A stretch of 10,278 nucleotides of DNA, taken from NCBI GenBank assembly GCA_023429265.1, contig JAEYVS010000114.1, forward strand, positions 1-10,278. The letters run 5' to 3'. The position numbers were made by a program, and so were the translations under genes. The DNA is from Bacteroidota bacterium (GTDB lineage: Bacteria; Bacteroidota; Ignavibacteria; Tepidaquicellales; Tepidaquicellaceae). Below the pieces are notes generated by a model. The model saw only the letters and a program-made list of their open reading frames with translations, was not told the DNA's origin and searched no databases. Positions 1 through 7,589 of the stretch are shown in pieces. Each line of letters starts with the position of its first letter. Within the stretch, counting starts at the first letter, position 1.

Positions 1-2596
1 GATTTGAAAATGTGTCGAGATTAGTATGGCAGGAATATAATTCATATATTGCATTGAGTAGATAATCGCTTTCTGTATGTTCATCTATCAATGCTTTATA
101 TGATGCTATGGCATCCAAGAAAAATCCATTAATGACATATTCAGCCCCCAGTCCGTACAATATTTCATCACCTCCTATGGTACCCGGCATTGCATCGCTT
201 TCGGCTGTCCATACCGTATCAAAAATACCATTACCCATATCAGTAACTGATGAGCTTGTTGGTGTAATGCCTCCACAGGTACCATACGGGAGTACGACCA
301 CATTGATCTGCTGAGATGAATTCCATAGATTATTAGTGTAGCCACCCGGTATCCAGCAGTTATTTCGGGCATTTAGGGAATTAAATATAGGTGTGAAAGC
401 ACCATACAAGTAATGATGATTCGTTCCTGTTGCGATCTCAAATGTATTCTGACCATAATCAAGAAGCATAAAGTTTGCATAATTCACTTCTATGGCAAAC
501 TCAGTTCCTTCAATATGATTAATTCCTCCCTGCCAGATAAAATTTTCTTCATTTGGGATATATGGAGCAAGTTTTGGTGAGGACTCTGACAATAAAGTCA
601 ATCCTCTGCCATTTGTGCTGTGTGTGGATATTATTTCATTGTCATACATATCAGGGTCGCTTTGATGGATAAGGAAATTTCTTATCCCGGAAGAGGTTAT
701 ATTATTATTTTTAATTGTTCCGGTGATCCTTCTTCCGATCATTCCATACCCCTGAACTGTACCGGTGTTTCCATAAACATAATACGGCACGAGAGCCGAA
801 GTATAACCGGCAAATATCATCGCTGCATTTGTGTTGGAAAATGTATTGCCGACTATGTTTAAACTATATGACGGACTTGCTCCGCCTCCCGGGAGACCGT
901 CACCTGCATAAGGATGTTTAATATATATGCAGGGTTTCAGATTACCGGAATTGGTGGAGATGTTGTTAGCTTGTATGAGCAGCTTGTTTGCGTTGTCAGC
1001 ATAAATACCATAGGAACCGGCATAAGGTACTGTAATCGTATTGTTCTTTATGATGATGTTATTATTTGCCGATGCAGTTGAAGTATTATAGATTTTGATC
1101 GGAATCTTAGCGTTTGTAAAAGTACAGTTTTGAATAGTAGAAGTTTGTGTAGAGGTACCGGCATTTTCAAAGTAAAGTCCTTCCCATACGCCGCTTGATG
1201 TAAAATCTGCTCCGTCCGCATTGAGATAAGCGCCGTTTTTGACGACGATTTTTGAATTATTACCCAAATTTACTTTTGACCCTGGTAAAAACATTAATCG
1301 TCCACCTATGCCATCTACAGTAAGCGTTACATTATCTGAAATATTTAAATTTCCATTTTCATTTACTACTAACAACGCCCCATTGGTAATTGTTTTATTA
1401 CTTCTTATTTCTATAACAGAATTTTCAAATGATATAAAGCAAGAGTTTTCTGAGTAATCTGTTGATTCGGTTTCATATATAACAATTCCTCCAAACGCAG
1501 CGGCGATTTCTGCATCTTCCTCTAAAATTAAATTAGAGCCTGGTTTAAAATGAAGTGTGTCACCAATAGGTGGATTGACATCCGGTCCGATAACATAAAG
1601 CCTTTTTTCCTCTTTTAGAGTAATTTCATCCCCCTCTTCAACAACAATCTTCATAGTCTCATATCTGTCTTCTTGACTATTGAATACCCTCACTCCAGCT
1701 GTTGTGTATACATTTTCCTCAGTACATAATCCACAAGGGGGCTGGGGAATACGTGGGTTGCTCCAATAAAAGTATGGATTTCCATTGTAAACTTGATCAT
1801 ATGTGTTATAACCTTGATTATCTGTTGATCCAAGATTTTCCAAAACTCCATCAAAAATAATTTTTGTTCCTACAGTAAATACTCTAGCTTGACCATTTAA
1901 TATTATATAAGGGTGTACACCAAATGGTGTTGTCCGAACATAAAAATTTTCTTCCCAAGGTTCGTTTCTTGAATATAATAATTCCCATGGAGATATTTCT
2001 CTAATTTCAATGTTAGGATCAGGATTATATTCCGAAATAGTTGTATAAACAGTGGTGGGTGACACTGCATTTACAATTTGAACTCTTTCTCCAGGGTCTA
2101 GTGATGGGTTATAATAAACACCCCAATCCCTTGTGTAATTATTTCCATTAAAATTATATTTTCCATATTTAGAATCTAGACAGTTCCAATAAAAGATATA
2201 TAATTCATCATTAACTTCATGATAAATAGTAAATTTATATTTCGCAAAAACCCAAGCTGTATCGGATGGTGGTTGAATGTTTAATTCTGCGTCTGCACAG
2301 TGTCCTAAATCAAGAAGATAACCAGACCCCATTGTTATTTCCTTAATAAATTTTATATTGTGGTCTATTGGACCTCCAAGTTTAAAACTTCGATGAAATG
2401 TCCCATTGTATAACAAATCCTCTCTATTGTTGGGATGAGGGCTTGAAGTTTTTCCTTCATAAGGCAATGACACCATTTCAAATTTTAAGTATAAATCATT
2501 TGATGATAAATTTCTAACAACCAAATCACCTTTATATGATTGACTTAATGAAAGATTAGGGAGGAGCAAAACAAAAATCAGAATTATTTTTTTCAT
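1..2596 (-). CDS. Secreted right-handed parallel beta-helix protein with unrecognised N-terminal region (3' end off the left edge)
   Basis: One open frame runs without a stop from ATG at 2596 to the left edge, about 865 codons, so the C-terminus is missing. Residues 1-20 (MKKIILIFVLLLPNLSLSQS) form a typical signal peptide, which fixes the start. Residues about 21-340 are rich in Tyr, Trp, Asn and acidic residues, contain a CGLC pair (Cys288, Cys291), and match no family I recognise. Two 'F/L-x-PGS' entry motifs (about 350-360 and 437-447) lead into Asn/Ile/Thr-rich repeats such as NNNIIIKNNTI and NIVGNTF, typical of right-handed parallel beta-helices (about 465-720). The last visible stretch (about 830-862, AIASYKALIDEH and LLNAIYELYSCH) looks like a TPR-type helical pair. 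Proteins of this layout in Ignavibacteria-like bacteria usually end in a T9SS sorting tail, which would lie outside the window. It is probably cotranscribed with the propeller gene 9 bp upstream. Substrate or ligand is unknown. The frame is certain; the fold is likely. Confidence 0.85.
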   Translation of the reverse strand, partial: MKKIILIFVLLLPNLSLSQSYKGDLVVRNLSSNDLYLKFEMVSLPYEGKTSSPHPNNREDLLYNGTFHRSFKLGGPIDHNIKFIKEITMGSGYLLDLGHCADAELNIQPPSDTAWVFAKYKFTIYHEVNDELYIFYWNCLDSKYGKYNFNGNNYTRDWGVYYNPSLDPGERVQIVNAVSPTTVYTTISEYNPDPNIEIREISPWELLYSRNEPWEENFYVRTTPFGVHPYIILNGQARVFTVGTKIIFDGVLENLGSTDNQGYNTYDQVYNGNPYFYWSNPRIPQPPCGLCTEENVYTTAGVRVFNSQEDRYETMKIVVEEGDEITLKEEKRLYVIGPDVNPPIGDTLHFKPGSNLILEEDAEIAAAFGGIVIYETESTDYSENSCFISFENSVIEIRSNKTITNGALLVVNENGNLNISDNVTLTVDGIGGRLMFLPGSKVNLGNNSKIVVKNGAYLNADGADFTSSGVWEGLYFENAGTSTQTSTIQNCTFTNAKIPIKIYNTSTASANNNIIIKNNTITVPYAGSYGIYADNANKLLIQANNISTNSGNLKPCIYIKHPYAGDGLPGGGASPSYSLNIVGNTFSNTNAAMIFAGYTSALVPYYVYGNTGTVQGYGMIGRRITGTIKNNNITSSGIRNFLIHQSDPDMYDNEIISTHSTNGRGLTLLSESSPKLAPYIPNEENFIWQGGINHIEGTEFAIEVNYANFMLLDYGQNTFEIATGTNHHYLYGAFTPIFNSLNARNNCWIPGGYTNNLWNSSQQINVVVLPYGTCGGITPTSSSVTDMGNGIFDTVWTAESDAMPGTIGGDEILYGLGAEYVINGFFLDAIASYKALIDEHTESDYLLNAIYELYSCHTNLDTFSN

Positions 2597-2605
2597 GTTA
2601 GTGAT

Positions 2606-3865
2606 TTATTTTAAATAAACCATCTTCTTAGTTGTATTAATTTTTCCATTAGAAATTGAATAAAAGTAAACCCCACTAGTTTCTAAATTCGATTCAAAAT
2701 TTACAAAATAGGTTCCGGGCATATGATTTTTTTCTACTAATTTGGAGACTAATTTCCCAGAACTATTATAAACAATAATTTTCACAAATTGTTTTTTTGA
2801 AACTTCATATTTAATTATAGTATTGGAATTAAAAGGATTAGGATAATTTTGATGTAATGTTAAATCATTTGGAATTTCGTTTGTTTTTATATTAATGTTA
2901 ATAACACCTCCTGAGTTGTATACAACTAACCCATTTCCCGTTCCTATCAAGATATTACCTAAATTATCCTCCGAAATAGAATAAATGGTGTTATGTGGAA
3001 TTGGAGAATTAGTTGTGTTATATGTAGCCCAGTTTGTGTCGCTTAGTATAGCTAACCCAAAACCTGTTCCAATCAATTTTTGATTTTTTTTTGAAATAAT
3101 TAAAGAATGTATAAATGGGTTTGGTAAACCAGAATTTACATGATTATACACATTCCAATTTTTATTATCAAAAATTGCAAGACCTCCTCCCCATGTCCCA
3201 ATCCATTTTTTACCTATTGAGTCTATCTTAATACAACTTTTTCGAATTTCATTTGTAGGCATTCCAGAATTATGAGTATTGTAAATAGTCCAGATGACCC
3301 TGTCATATCTAACTAAACCACCCAGCTGCCCCCCAATCCAAAGTGTACTATCTTCCATAGCGATACTTTGCAAAAGATTTGTGGGTAAGCCAGAGTTTGT
3401 ATCTCTATAAATTAACCAACTAGAGCCATTGAATTTTCCCAGTCCTTCAGGTGTAGCTACCCATAAATTTCCTTCATTATCAAACTCTAAATCCTCTACA
3501 GTGTTTGAAGGAATTCCTGAGTTATTTTTTTTAAAAATGGTCCAAATAACTCCATCAAATTTAACCAATCCGCCTTGGTATGTGCCTAGCCAAACATTAT
3601 TAAATTTGTCAATCTTTATAGTATTAATGAAATTTGAAGTTAATGGGGAATTTGAGGTGTCATAGACAGTCCAATTAACACCGTCAAACCTAACCAGAGA
3701 ATTTGCGGAAATCCATTTAATATCATTTGAATCAACTGCAATTGAGTAAATTATATTTGATGGCAATCCCGAATTCCCTGTATTATAAACAATCCATTGT
3801 GGTCCCTGAGCGAAAAGGGGGAGTGTGGATATAAGGAATAATAATATTTGTAATAATGTTTTCAT
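2606..3865 (-). CDS. Secreted seven-repeat beta-propeller protein with type IX secretion sorting tail
   Basis: A 419-residue protein. I chose ATG at 3865 because it begins directly with a signal peptide (residues 1-20, ending LPLFAQ); the frame stays open upstream to an ATG at 3913, but that adds 16 residues before the signal. Residues 23-320 are seven repeats of 42-45 residues with the pattern W-x-x-[YF]...NS[GP][LIM]P[ST]N...I...[LI]W[IV]G[TG]..GL..[FY][DN]. These resemble two-component-regulator propeller (Reg_prop) repeats, and seven would close a seven-bladed propeller. Residues about 321-419 hold LHQNYPNPFNSNT and a beta-sandwich-like end finishing in KKMVYLK, as in T9SS type A sorting domains, so the protein should cross the outer membrane and be attached to the surface or released. 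No kinase or DNA-binding domain follows, so it is not a hybrid sensor. Function is unknown; ligand or surface binding is inference. It is the first gene of a two-gene leftward unit. Confidence 0.9.
   Translation of the reverse strand: MKTLLQILLFLISTLPLFAQGPQWIVYNTGNSGLPSNIIYSIAVDSNDIKWISANSLVRFDGVNWTVYDTSNSPLTSNFINTIKIDKFNNVWLGTYQGGLVKFDGVIWTIFKKNNSGIPSNTVEDLEFDNEGNLWVATPEGLGKFNGSSWLIYRDTNSGLPTNLLQSIAMEDSTLWIGGQLGGLVRYDRVIWTIYNTHNSGMPTNEIRKSCIKIDSIGKKWIGTWGGGLAIFDNKNWNVYNHVNSGLPNPFIHSLIISKKNQKLIGTGFGLAILSDTNWATYNTTNSPIPHNTIYSISEDNLGNILIGTGNGLVVYNSGGVININIKTNEIPNDLTLHQNYPNPFNSNTIIKYEVSKKQFVKIIVYNSSGKLVSKLVEKNHMPGTYFVNFESNLETSGVYFYSISNGKINTTKKMVYLK
2906..3799 (-). repeat. Seven tandem propeller-coding repeats (126-135 bp each)
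   Basis: Within the propeller gene, residues 23-64, 65-107, 108-149, 150-191, 192-236, 237-278 and 279-320 are successive copies of one unit. Each starts with a Trp-x-x-[Tyr/Phe] strand, followed by NS[GP] and a [LIM]P/LT turn. Copies 2-5 keep the GL(V/G/A).[FY] strand best. Copies 6 and 7 lack the Trp of the [LI]W[IV]G motif (KLIGTG and ILIGTG). The unit is conserved at protein level and diverged at DNA level, which suggests old duplication rather than recent slippage. Confidence 0.85.
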
Positions 3866-4170
3866 AGTGAAATGTACATTCATTAGAATTAAAACACAAT
3901 GAAATGAAATCAATTATGTTGCATTAATAAAAATTACATAATATAGGAATTGTTGATTTTCCTTAACGAATTGAGATTTTTTTAGCATAAAAAATGTTGC
4001 AGATAAGATTTTTCACAGATGAAAGACCTTAAGTAAACCAGAATTTTAGAATTTTTTGAAGAATATAATATTTCCACCGGCTGCAAGCTTCCACTTGTGA
4101 TATTTGAATTCCTTTTGGTTTGCAAGTTTTATTTTATACTTATAATTTATAGGATTTAACGAAAATTGCT
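3866..4170. other. Divergent intergenic region, no gene seen
   Basis: These 305 AT-rich bases separate the leftward secreted-protein pair from the rightward ABC cluster. I see no credible open frame, tRNA or strong stem-loop. A small inverted repeat TTTCA-CAGA-TGAAA lies at about 4012-4025, too weak to call a terminator or operator. Promoters for both directions should lie here. Only the rightward one has a nameable candidate, listed separately. Confidence 0.6.
4119..4146 (+). promoter_or_regulatory. Candidate promoter of the Gld-like ABC operon
   Basis: TTTGCAAG at 4119-4126 is followed by the AT-rich run TATACTTATAAT at 4135-4146, ending 24 bp before the ATG at 4171. TTGCAA to TATAAT has a spacing of 15 bp, shorter than the usual optimum, and the match to the Bacteroidota TTTG / TAnnTTTG pattern is only partial. 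This is a positional guess and is unreliable in such AT-rich DNA. Confidence 0.3.
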
Positions 4171-5115
4171 ATGTCCATAAAAGTAGAGAATTTAACGAAA
4201 AACTACGGAGAAACGCTTGCCGTAAAGAATATTTCGTTTGAAATAAAAACAGGTGAAATTGTTGGCTTTCTGGGTCCGAATGGAGCAGGAAAATCAACCA
4301 CAATGAAAATGATCACCACCTACCTTACACCCACAGACGGTACGATCACGGTAAATGGAGTCGATACAGAAAAGGATTCCATTGGTGTACGAAGAAAGAT
4401 CGGTTACCTGCCTGAGTCTAATCCATTATATCTCGATATGAACGTAGTGGATTATCTTATCTACAGCGCGAAGCTTGAAGGTATGGAAAAGCCTCAGATA
4501 GACGCTGCGCTTCCGGGCATTATCAAAAAATGCGGACTAAAGGAGATGGTTCATAAGGACATCGGTGAGCTCTCAAAGGGTTACAAACAAAGGGTAGGAC
4601 TGGCGCAGGCTATGATACACGACCCCGAGGTGCTTATACTAGATGAGCCTACATCAGGTCTCGATCCAAACCAGATAGGGGAGATCAGAAAGCTTATCAA
4701 GGAACTGGGAAAAGAAAAGACACTTATATTATCGACTCATATATTGCAGGAAGTCCAGGCTACCTGTGACAGGGTGCTCATTATCAGTTATGGTGAAATA
4801 GTAGCAGACGGTTCACCTGACCAGCTCCAGGCAAAGTTCAAAGGACAGGTAGTAGTAACCCTTACAATTAAGAAAGAAGGCGCACCGGGAAGAGACGAGC
4901 TTATGAGAGAGCTTGAGTCCGTTCATCACGTGGACAAAGCAAAAGTGAAGTCAGAGACAGATAAAGAAATAGTTTTTGAGATAAAAGCTCAGAGAGGATC
5001 TGACATCCGCGAAGGACTCTCAAAGAAGATGGGAGCAAAGAACGCTGTTATACTTGAACTGCACCAGGAAGAAACCTCACTCGAAGATATTTTCAGAGAA
5101 TTAACTCTAAATTAA
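4171..5115 (+). CDS. gldA: GldA-type ABC transporter ATP-binding protein
   Basis: A 314-residue cytoplasmic ATPase expected to power the permease encoded next to it. Visible motifs: Walker A GPNGAGKST (35-43); Q-loop region GYLPESNPLYLDM (78-90) with Glu in place of the usual Gln, as is common in GldA-like ATPases; signature LSKGYKQRV (134-142); Walker B VLILDEP (154-160) with catalytic Glu159; D-loop SGLD (162-165); and switch His190. Residues about 225-314 form the C-terminal extension common in ABC-2 type ATPases. The YLPE..NPLYLDM stretch recalls GldA of gliding Bacteroidota. GldA homologues also occur in non-gliding species, so gliding cannot be concluded. It is first in a unit with the permease gene (10 bp downstream), the GldG-like gene and the DUF4340 gene. 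There is no clear Shine-Dalgarno. An in-frame TAG at 4150 leaves no longer ATG start. Confidence 0.9.
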   Translation: MSIKVENLTKNYGETLAVKNISFEIKTGEIVGFLGPNGAGKSTTMKMITTYLTPTDGTITVNGVDTEKDSIGVRRKIGYLPESNPLYLDMNVVDYLIYSAKLEGMEKPQIDAALPGIIKKCGLKEMVHKDIGELSKGYKQRVGLAQAMIHDPEVLILDEPTSGLDPNQIGEIRKLIKELGKEKTLILSTHILQEVQATCDRVLIISYGEIVADGSPDQLQAKFKGQVVVTLTIKKEGAPGRDELMRELESVHHVDKAKVKSETDKEIVFEIKAQRGSDIREGLSKKMGAKNAVILELHQEETSLEDIFRELTLN

Positions 5116-5125
5116 GAATTTTAAG

Positions 5126-5833
5126 ATGCACAATATACTTACAATAGCCAAAAAAGAGCTTGTATCATATTTCACTTCCCCCGTAGCATACATCATTATG
5201 ATGGTATTCCTGGGAATAACAGGCTGGTACTTTACCAGTGAGCTCTTTCTTAGCGGAGTTATTACAATGAGAGTTGTTTTTGGAGTGATTCCATTTATCT
5301 TTGTTATTTTCATTCCAATAATCACAATGAGAAGCTTTGCCGAAGAGAAAAAGATAGGCACCATAGAGCTTCTCCTCACAAGACCCATAACGGATTTTGA
5401 CATAATCTGGGGAAAATTCTTCGCAACTCTGGGGCTTACTTTCATTACGATCTTACCCACAGTTATTTATGTTATTACGTTATCCTTTCTCGGACCGGTT
5501 GATTATGGCGCAATCTTTGCCGCTTATGTAGGCCTGGTATTAATGGCGGCTGTCTATGTCAGTATCGGCATATTCACCTCATCATTGACTGAAAACCAGA
5601 TCATTGCCGCGATCTTAAGTTTCATTTTGATCTTCATTCTATACTTGTTAAATTTTGTGCTTCCGTATCTTCCGACAAGTGTTGCTTCAATATTACAATA
5701 TTTAAGCTCCAGTTACCATTTCGCCAGTATACAGAGAGGTGTGCTCGACACAAGAGACCTCGTGTATTACATTAGCGGGATCTTAATATTCATATTTCTT
5801 ACCAGGCTCTCTCTCAATAGAAGAAAATGGTAA
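5126..5833 (+). CDS. gldF: GldF-type ABC-2 permease subunit
   Basis: A 235-residue integral inner-membrane protein with about six hydrophobic segments (roughly 19-39, 47-67, 98-121, 127-151, 158-180 and 211-228). After the second segment comes a cytoplasmic loop, MRSFAEEKKIGTIELLLTRP (68-87), followed by FDIIWGKFFA. This is the hallmark of ABC-2 permeases of the GldF/NosY kind. A short positive tail, NRRKW, ends the protein. It should dimerise and form the membrane pore for the upstream ATPase. The gene starts 10 bp after the ATPase stop, and no Shine-Dalgarno is seen. The substrate is unknown; GldF homologues serve gliding-associated export in Flavobacterium but are also found without gliding. 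A 14-bp duplication spans its stop codon. Confidence 0.9.
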   Translation: MHNILTIAKKELVSYFTSPVAYIIMMVFLGITGWYFTSELFLSGVITMRVVFGVIPFIFVIFIPIITMRSFAEEKKIGTIELLLTRPITDFDIIWGKFFATLGLTFITILPTVIYVITLSFLGPVDYGAIFAAYVGLVLMAAVYVSIGIFTSSLTENQIIAAILSFILIFILYLLNFVLPYLPTSVASILQYLSSSYHFASIQRGVLDTRDLVYYISGILIFIFLTRLSLNRRKW

Positions 5834-5846
5834 GAAGAAAATGGTA
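5819..5846 (+). repeat. Perfect 14-bp tandem duplication over the permease stop codon
   Basis: The unit AGAAGAAAATGGTA occurs twice head to tail (5819-5832 and 5833-5846). The TAA stop (5831-5833) spans the junction, so the second copy is an untranslated replica of the last codons plus stop. It looks like replication slippage. Confidence 0.9.
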
Positions 5847-5891
5847 ATTTCGCAGAAAAATAGTTTTAAATTATAAAGTTTTATATTTCAG

Positions 5892-7577
5892 ATGGCAGCA
5901 GACAAAAAAAATAAACATAAAGAAGAAGAACAGGATGAGATTGTCGTAATAGACAAGAAAAATGACGTAAAGAGAGATATGATCATCAAGACATTGATAA
6001 TCATTGCTATCATTGTTGTTGTAAACATTATTACAACTGAGTTATTTACCAGGGTCGATCTCACAAAGAATCAATCATATACATTGTCAAAAGTTAGTGA
6101 GGATGTTATTTATAACCTGAATGACAACCTTGTAATAAAAGCTTATGTAAGTGAAAATCTTCCTCCTCCTTTTAACGACCTCGGAAGGCAGATAAAGGAT
6201 GTCCTGGATGATTACCGGGCATTGTCTGATGGTAGAATGAACTATGAGTATATTTCTGTTTCACTGGAAAATGAAGGTGACAAAGAAATAGTTGACGAAG
6301 CAAAAGGTTATTCCATTCAGCCTCTCCAGTTCCAGGTGACAAATCAGGGAAAAATGGAAGCGGTGGATGGAATGGTTGGACTTGTGCTGTTTTATAAAGG
6401 AAAGACGGAGACAATACCATTTGTTCAGTCACCGGAAAACCTTGAATATGATATTACCAGCCGCATAATGCAGATTTCCAATGAAAAGAAAAAGAAGATC
6501 GGATATGTGAACGGACACGGTGAATATGAGATCCCAAATATGCAGAGAATAAACCAGGCTCTTTCCGCTCAGTATGACATTCAGGCTGTGGATGTGGCTT
6601 TAAATAAGCCTGTACCGGATGATGTGGATGTTCTGCTTGTACTGGGACCTAAAACGGAATTACCTGAGCACCATAAATACTTAATAGACCAGTATATAAT
6701 GAGAGGCAAAAATGTTGCCTTTCTCATAAACAAAGTTGCCCCGAATTTCCAGCAGCAGATCATATTGGGTGAGCCGGTAGTAACAGGACTCGATCCAATG
6801 CTGCAGCATTATGGAATCAAGGTAAACGATGACCTTGTGAGAGACCTTCAGTGCGGATTCATTCAGCAGAGGTCTCCAATCGGATTGAATGTACTTCAGC
6901 CGTATTATTATTTCCCAAAAATAACTGACATAAACCGGGATATTGGAGCTTTTTCAAATCTGAATGAAGTAATATTACAATTCGCAAGTTCCATAGATAC
7001 AAATGCTGCTGCCGGTAAAAATTTAAATATAACTCCTTTATTCAAATCTTCTGAGAGATCAGGAGTAGCCACAGGATTTTTTGTATTGAATGAAACTCAA
7101 TTCCAGAATCTTCCTGAAAGCGCTATGGATACTTTATTTGATAAATCAGGATTATTGATGGGAGCTATCTATGAGGGGACATTCCAGAGCTTTTACAATG
7201 GGAAAGAACAGCCTCAGGATACTTTGGTTGGAAGCATTCCATTCAATGTTCAGCACAAATCACAATCCGAAAAGCCGGGTAAGATCCTTGTTGTAGGTGA
7301 TGGTGATTTTGTAGATGAAAGCAATTCCCAGTCAATGGGTAATCTCGTATTTTTCCTTAATATGGTTGAGTACCTTGCAGATGATGTAGGTTTATCTGAG
7401 ATAAGAAGCAAGATCTTTTCGGAAGCTCCCATAGAAGATACCAAAACCTCTACACAAAACTTCATCAGGTATTTCAATTTGATCTTTCCTCCGGTTCTTG
7501 TATTGATAATAGGTTTCTTTGTATGGGACAGAAGGAAAGCCCGTAGAAAGAAATTACAGTCATTAGTAAACGAGTAA
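5892..7577 (+). CDS. gldG: GldG-type extracytoplasmic auxiliary protein of the ABC system
   Basis: A 561-residue protein anchored in the inner membrane at both ends. A charged cytoplasmic start (1-29) leads into a membrane segment (about 30-50), a large periplasmic part, a second membrane segment (about 528-545, FPPVLVLIIGFFVW) and a basic tail, DRRKARRKK. After the first segment, RVDLTKNQSYTLS is the conserved opening of GldG-like proteins. LEYDITSRIMQIS (184-196), NGHGEYE (207-213), the LLVLGPKTELPE and IDQYIMRGKNVAFLIN stretches (248-280), and GKILVVGDGDF (about 463-473) match the ABC-associated auxiliary domain family (PF09822 type). It probably assembles with the GldA/GldF pair and handles substrate or force on the periplasmic side; the molecular role is not settled for the family. 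The gene starts 58 bp after the permease stop and is followed after 12 bp by the DUF4340 gene, so all four are probably one operon. Confidence 0.88.
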   Translation: MAADKKNKHKEEEQDEIVVIDKKNDVKRDMIIKTLIIIAIIVVVNIITTELFTRVDLTKNQSYTLSKVSEDVIYNLNDNLVIKAYVSENLPPPFNDLGRQIKDVLDDYRALSDGRMNYEYISVSLENEGDKEIVDEAKGYSIQPLQFQVTNQGKMEAVDGMVGLVLFYKGKTETIPFVQSPENLEYDITSRIMQISNEKKKKIGYVNGHGEYEIPNMQRINQALSAQYDIQAVDVALNKPVPDDVDVLLVLGPKTELPEHHKYLIDQYIMRGKNVAFLINKVAPNFQQQIILGEPVVTGLDPMLQHYGIKVNDDLVRDLQCGFIQQRSPIGLNVLQPYYYFPKITDINRDIGAFSNLNEVILQFASSIDTNAAAGKNLNITPLFKSSERSGVATGFFVLNETQFQNLPESAMDTLFDKSGLLMGAIYEGTFQSFYNGKEQPQDTLVGSIPFNVQHKSQSEKPGKILVVGDGDFVDESNSQSMGNLVFFLNMVEYLADDVGLSEIRSKIFSEAPIEDTKTSTQNFIRYFNLIFPPVLVLIIGFFVWDRRKARRKKLQSLVNE

Positions 7578-7589
7578 AATTTTTCATAA

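Noticed and set aside
175..372. Minus-strand 65-codon frame
   Set aside because: Out of phase with the continuous minus-strand gene covering the same bases, which has coherent beta-helix sequence.
108..1457. Short plus-strand open frames at 108-314, 620-862 and 1239-1457
   Set aside because: They lie opposite the long minus-strand beta-helix frame, have no family resemblance, and their composition follows the antisense of the real gene.
3866..3913. Longer start for the propeller protein (ATG at 3913 or 3883)
   Set aside because: These starts put 16 or 6 extra residues before a well-formed signal peptide that begins at the ATG at 3865.
5107..5460. Minus-strand 117-codon frame over the permease gene
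   Set aside because: Antisense shadow of a clear ABC-2 permease; its sequence is the low-complexity mirror of membrane segments.
5872..5885. AT-only inverted repeat TATAAA-GT-TTTATA before the GldG-like gene
   Set aside because: All A/T arms with a 2-base centre; expected by chance in such DNA and not a stable hairpin or credible operator.
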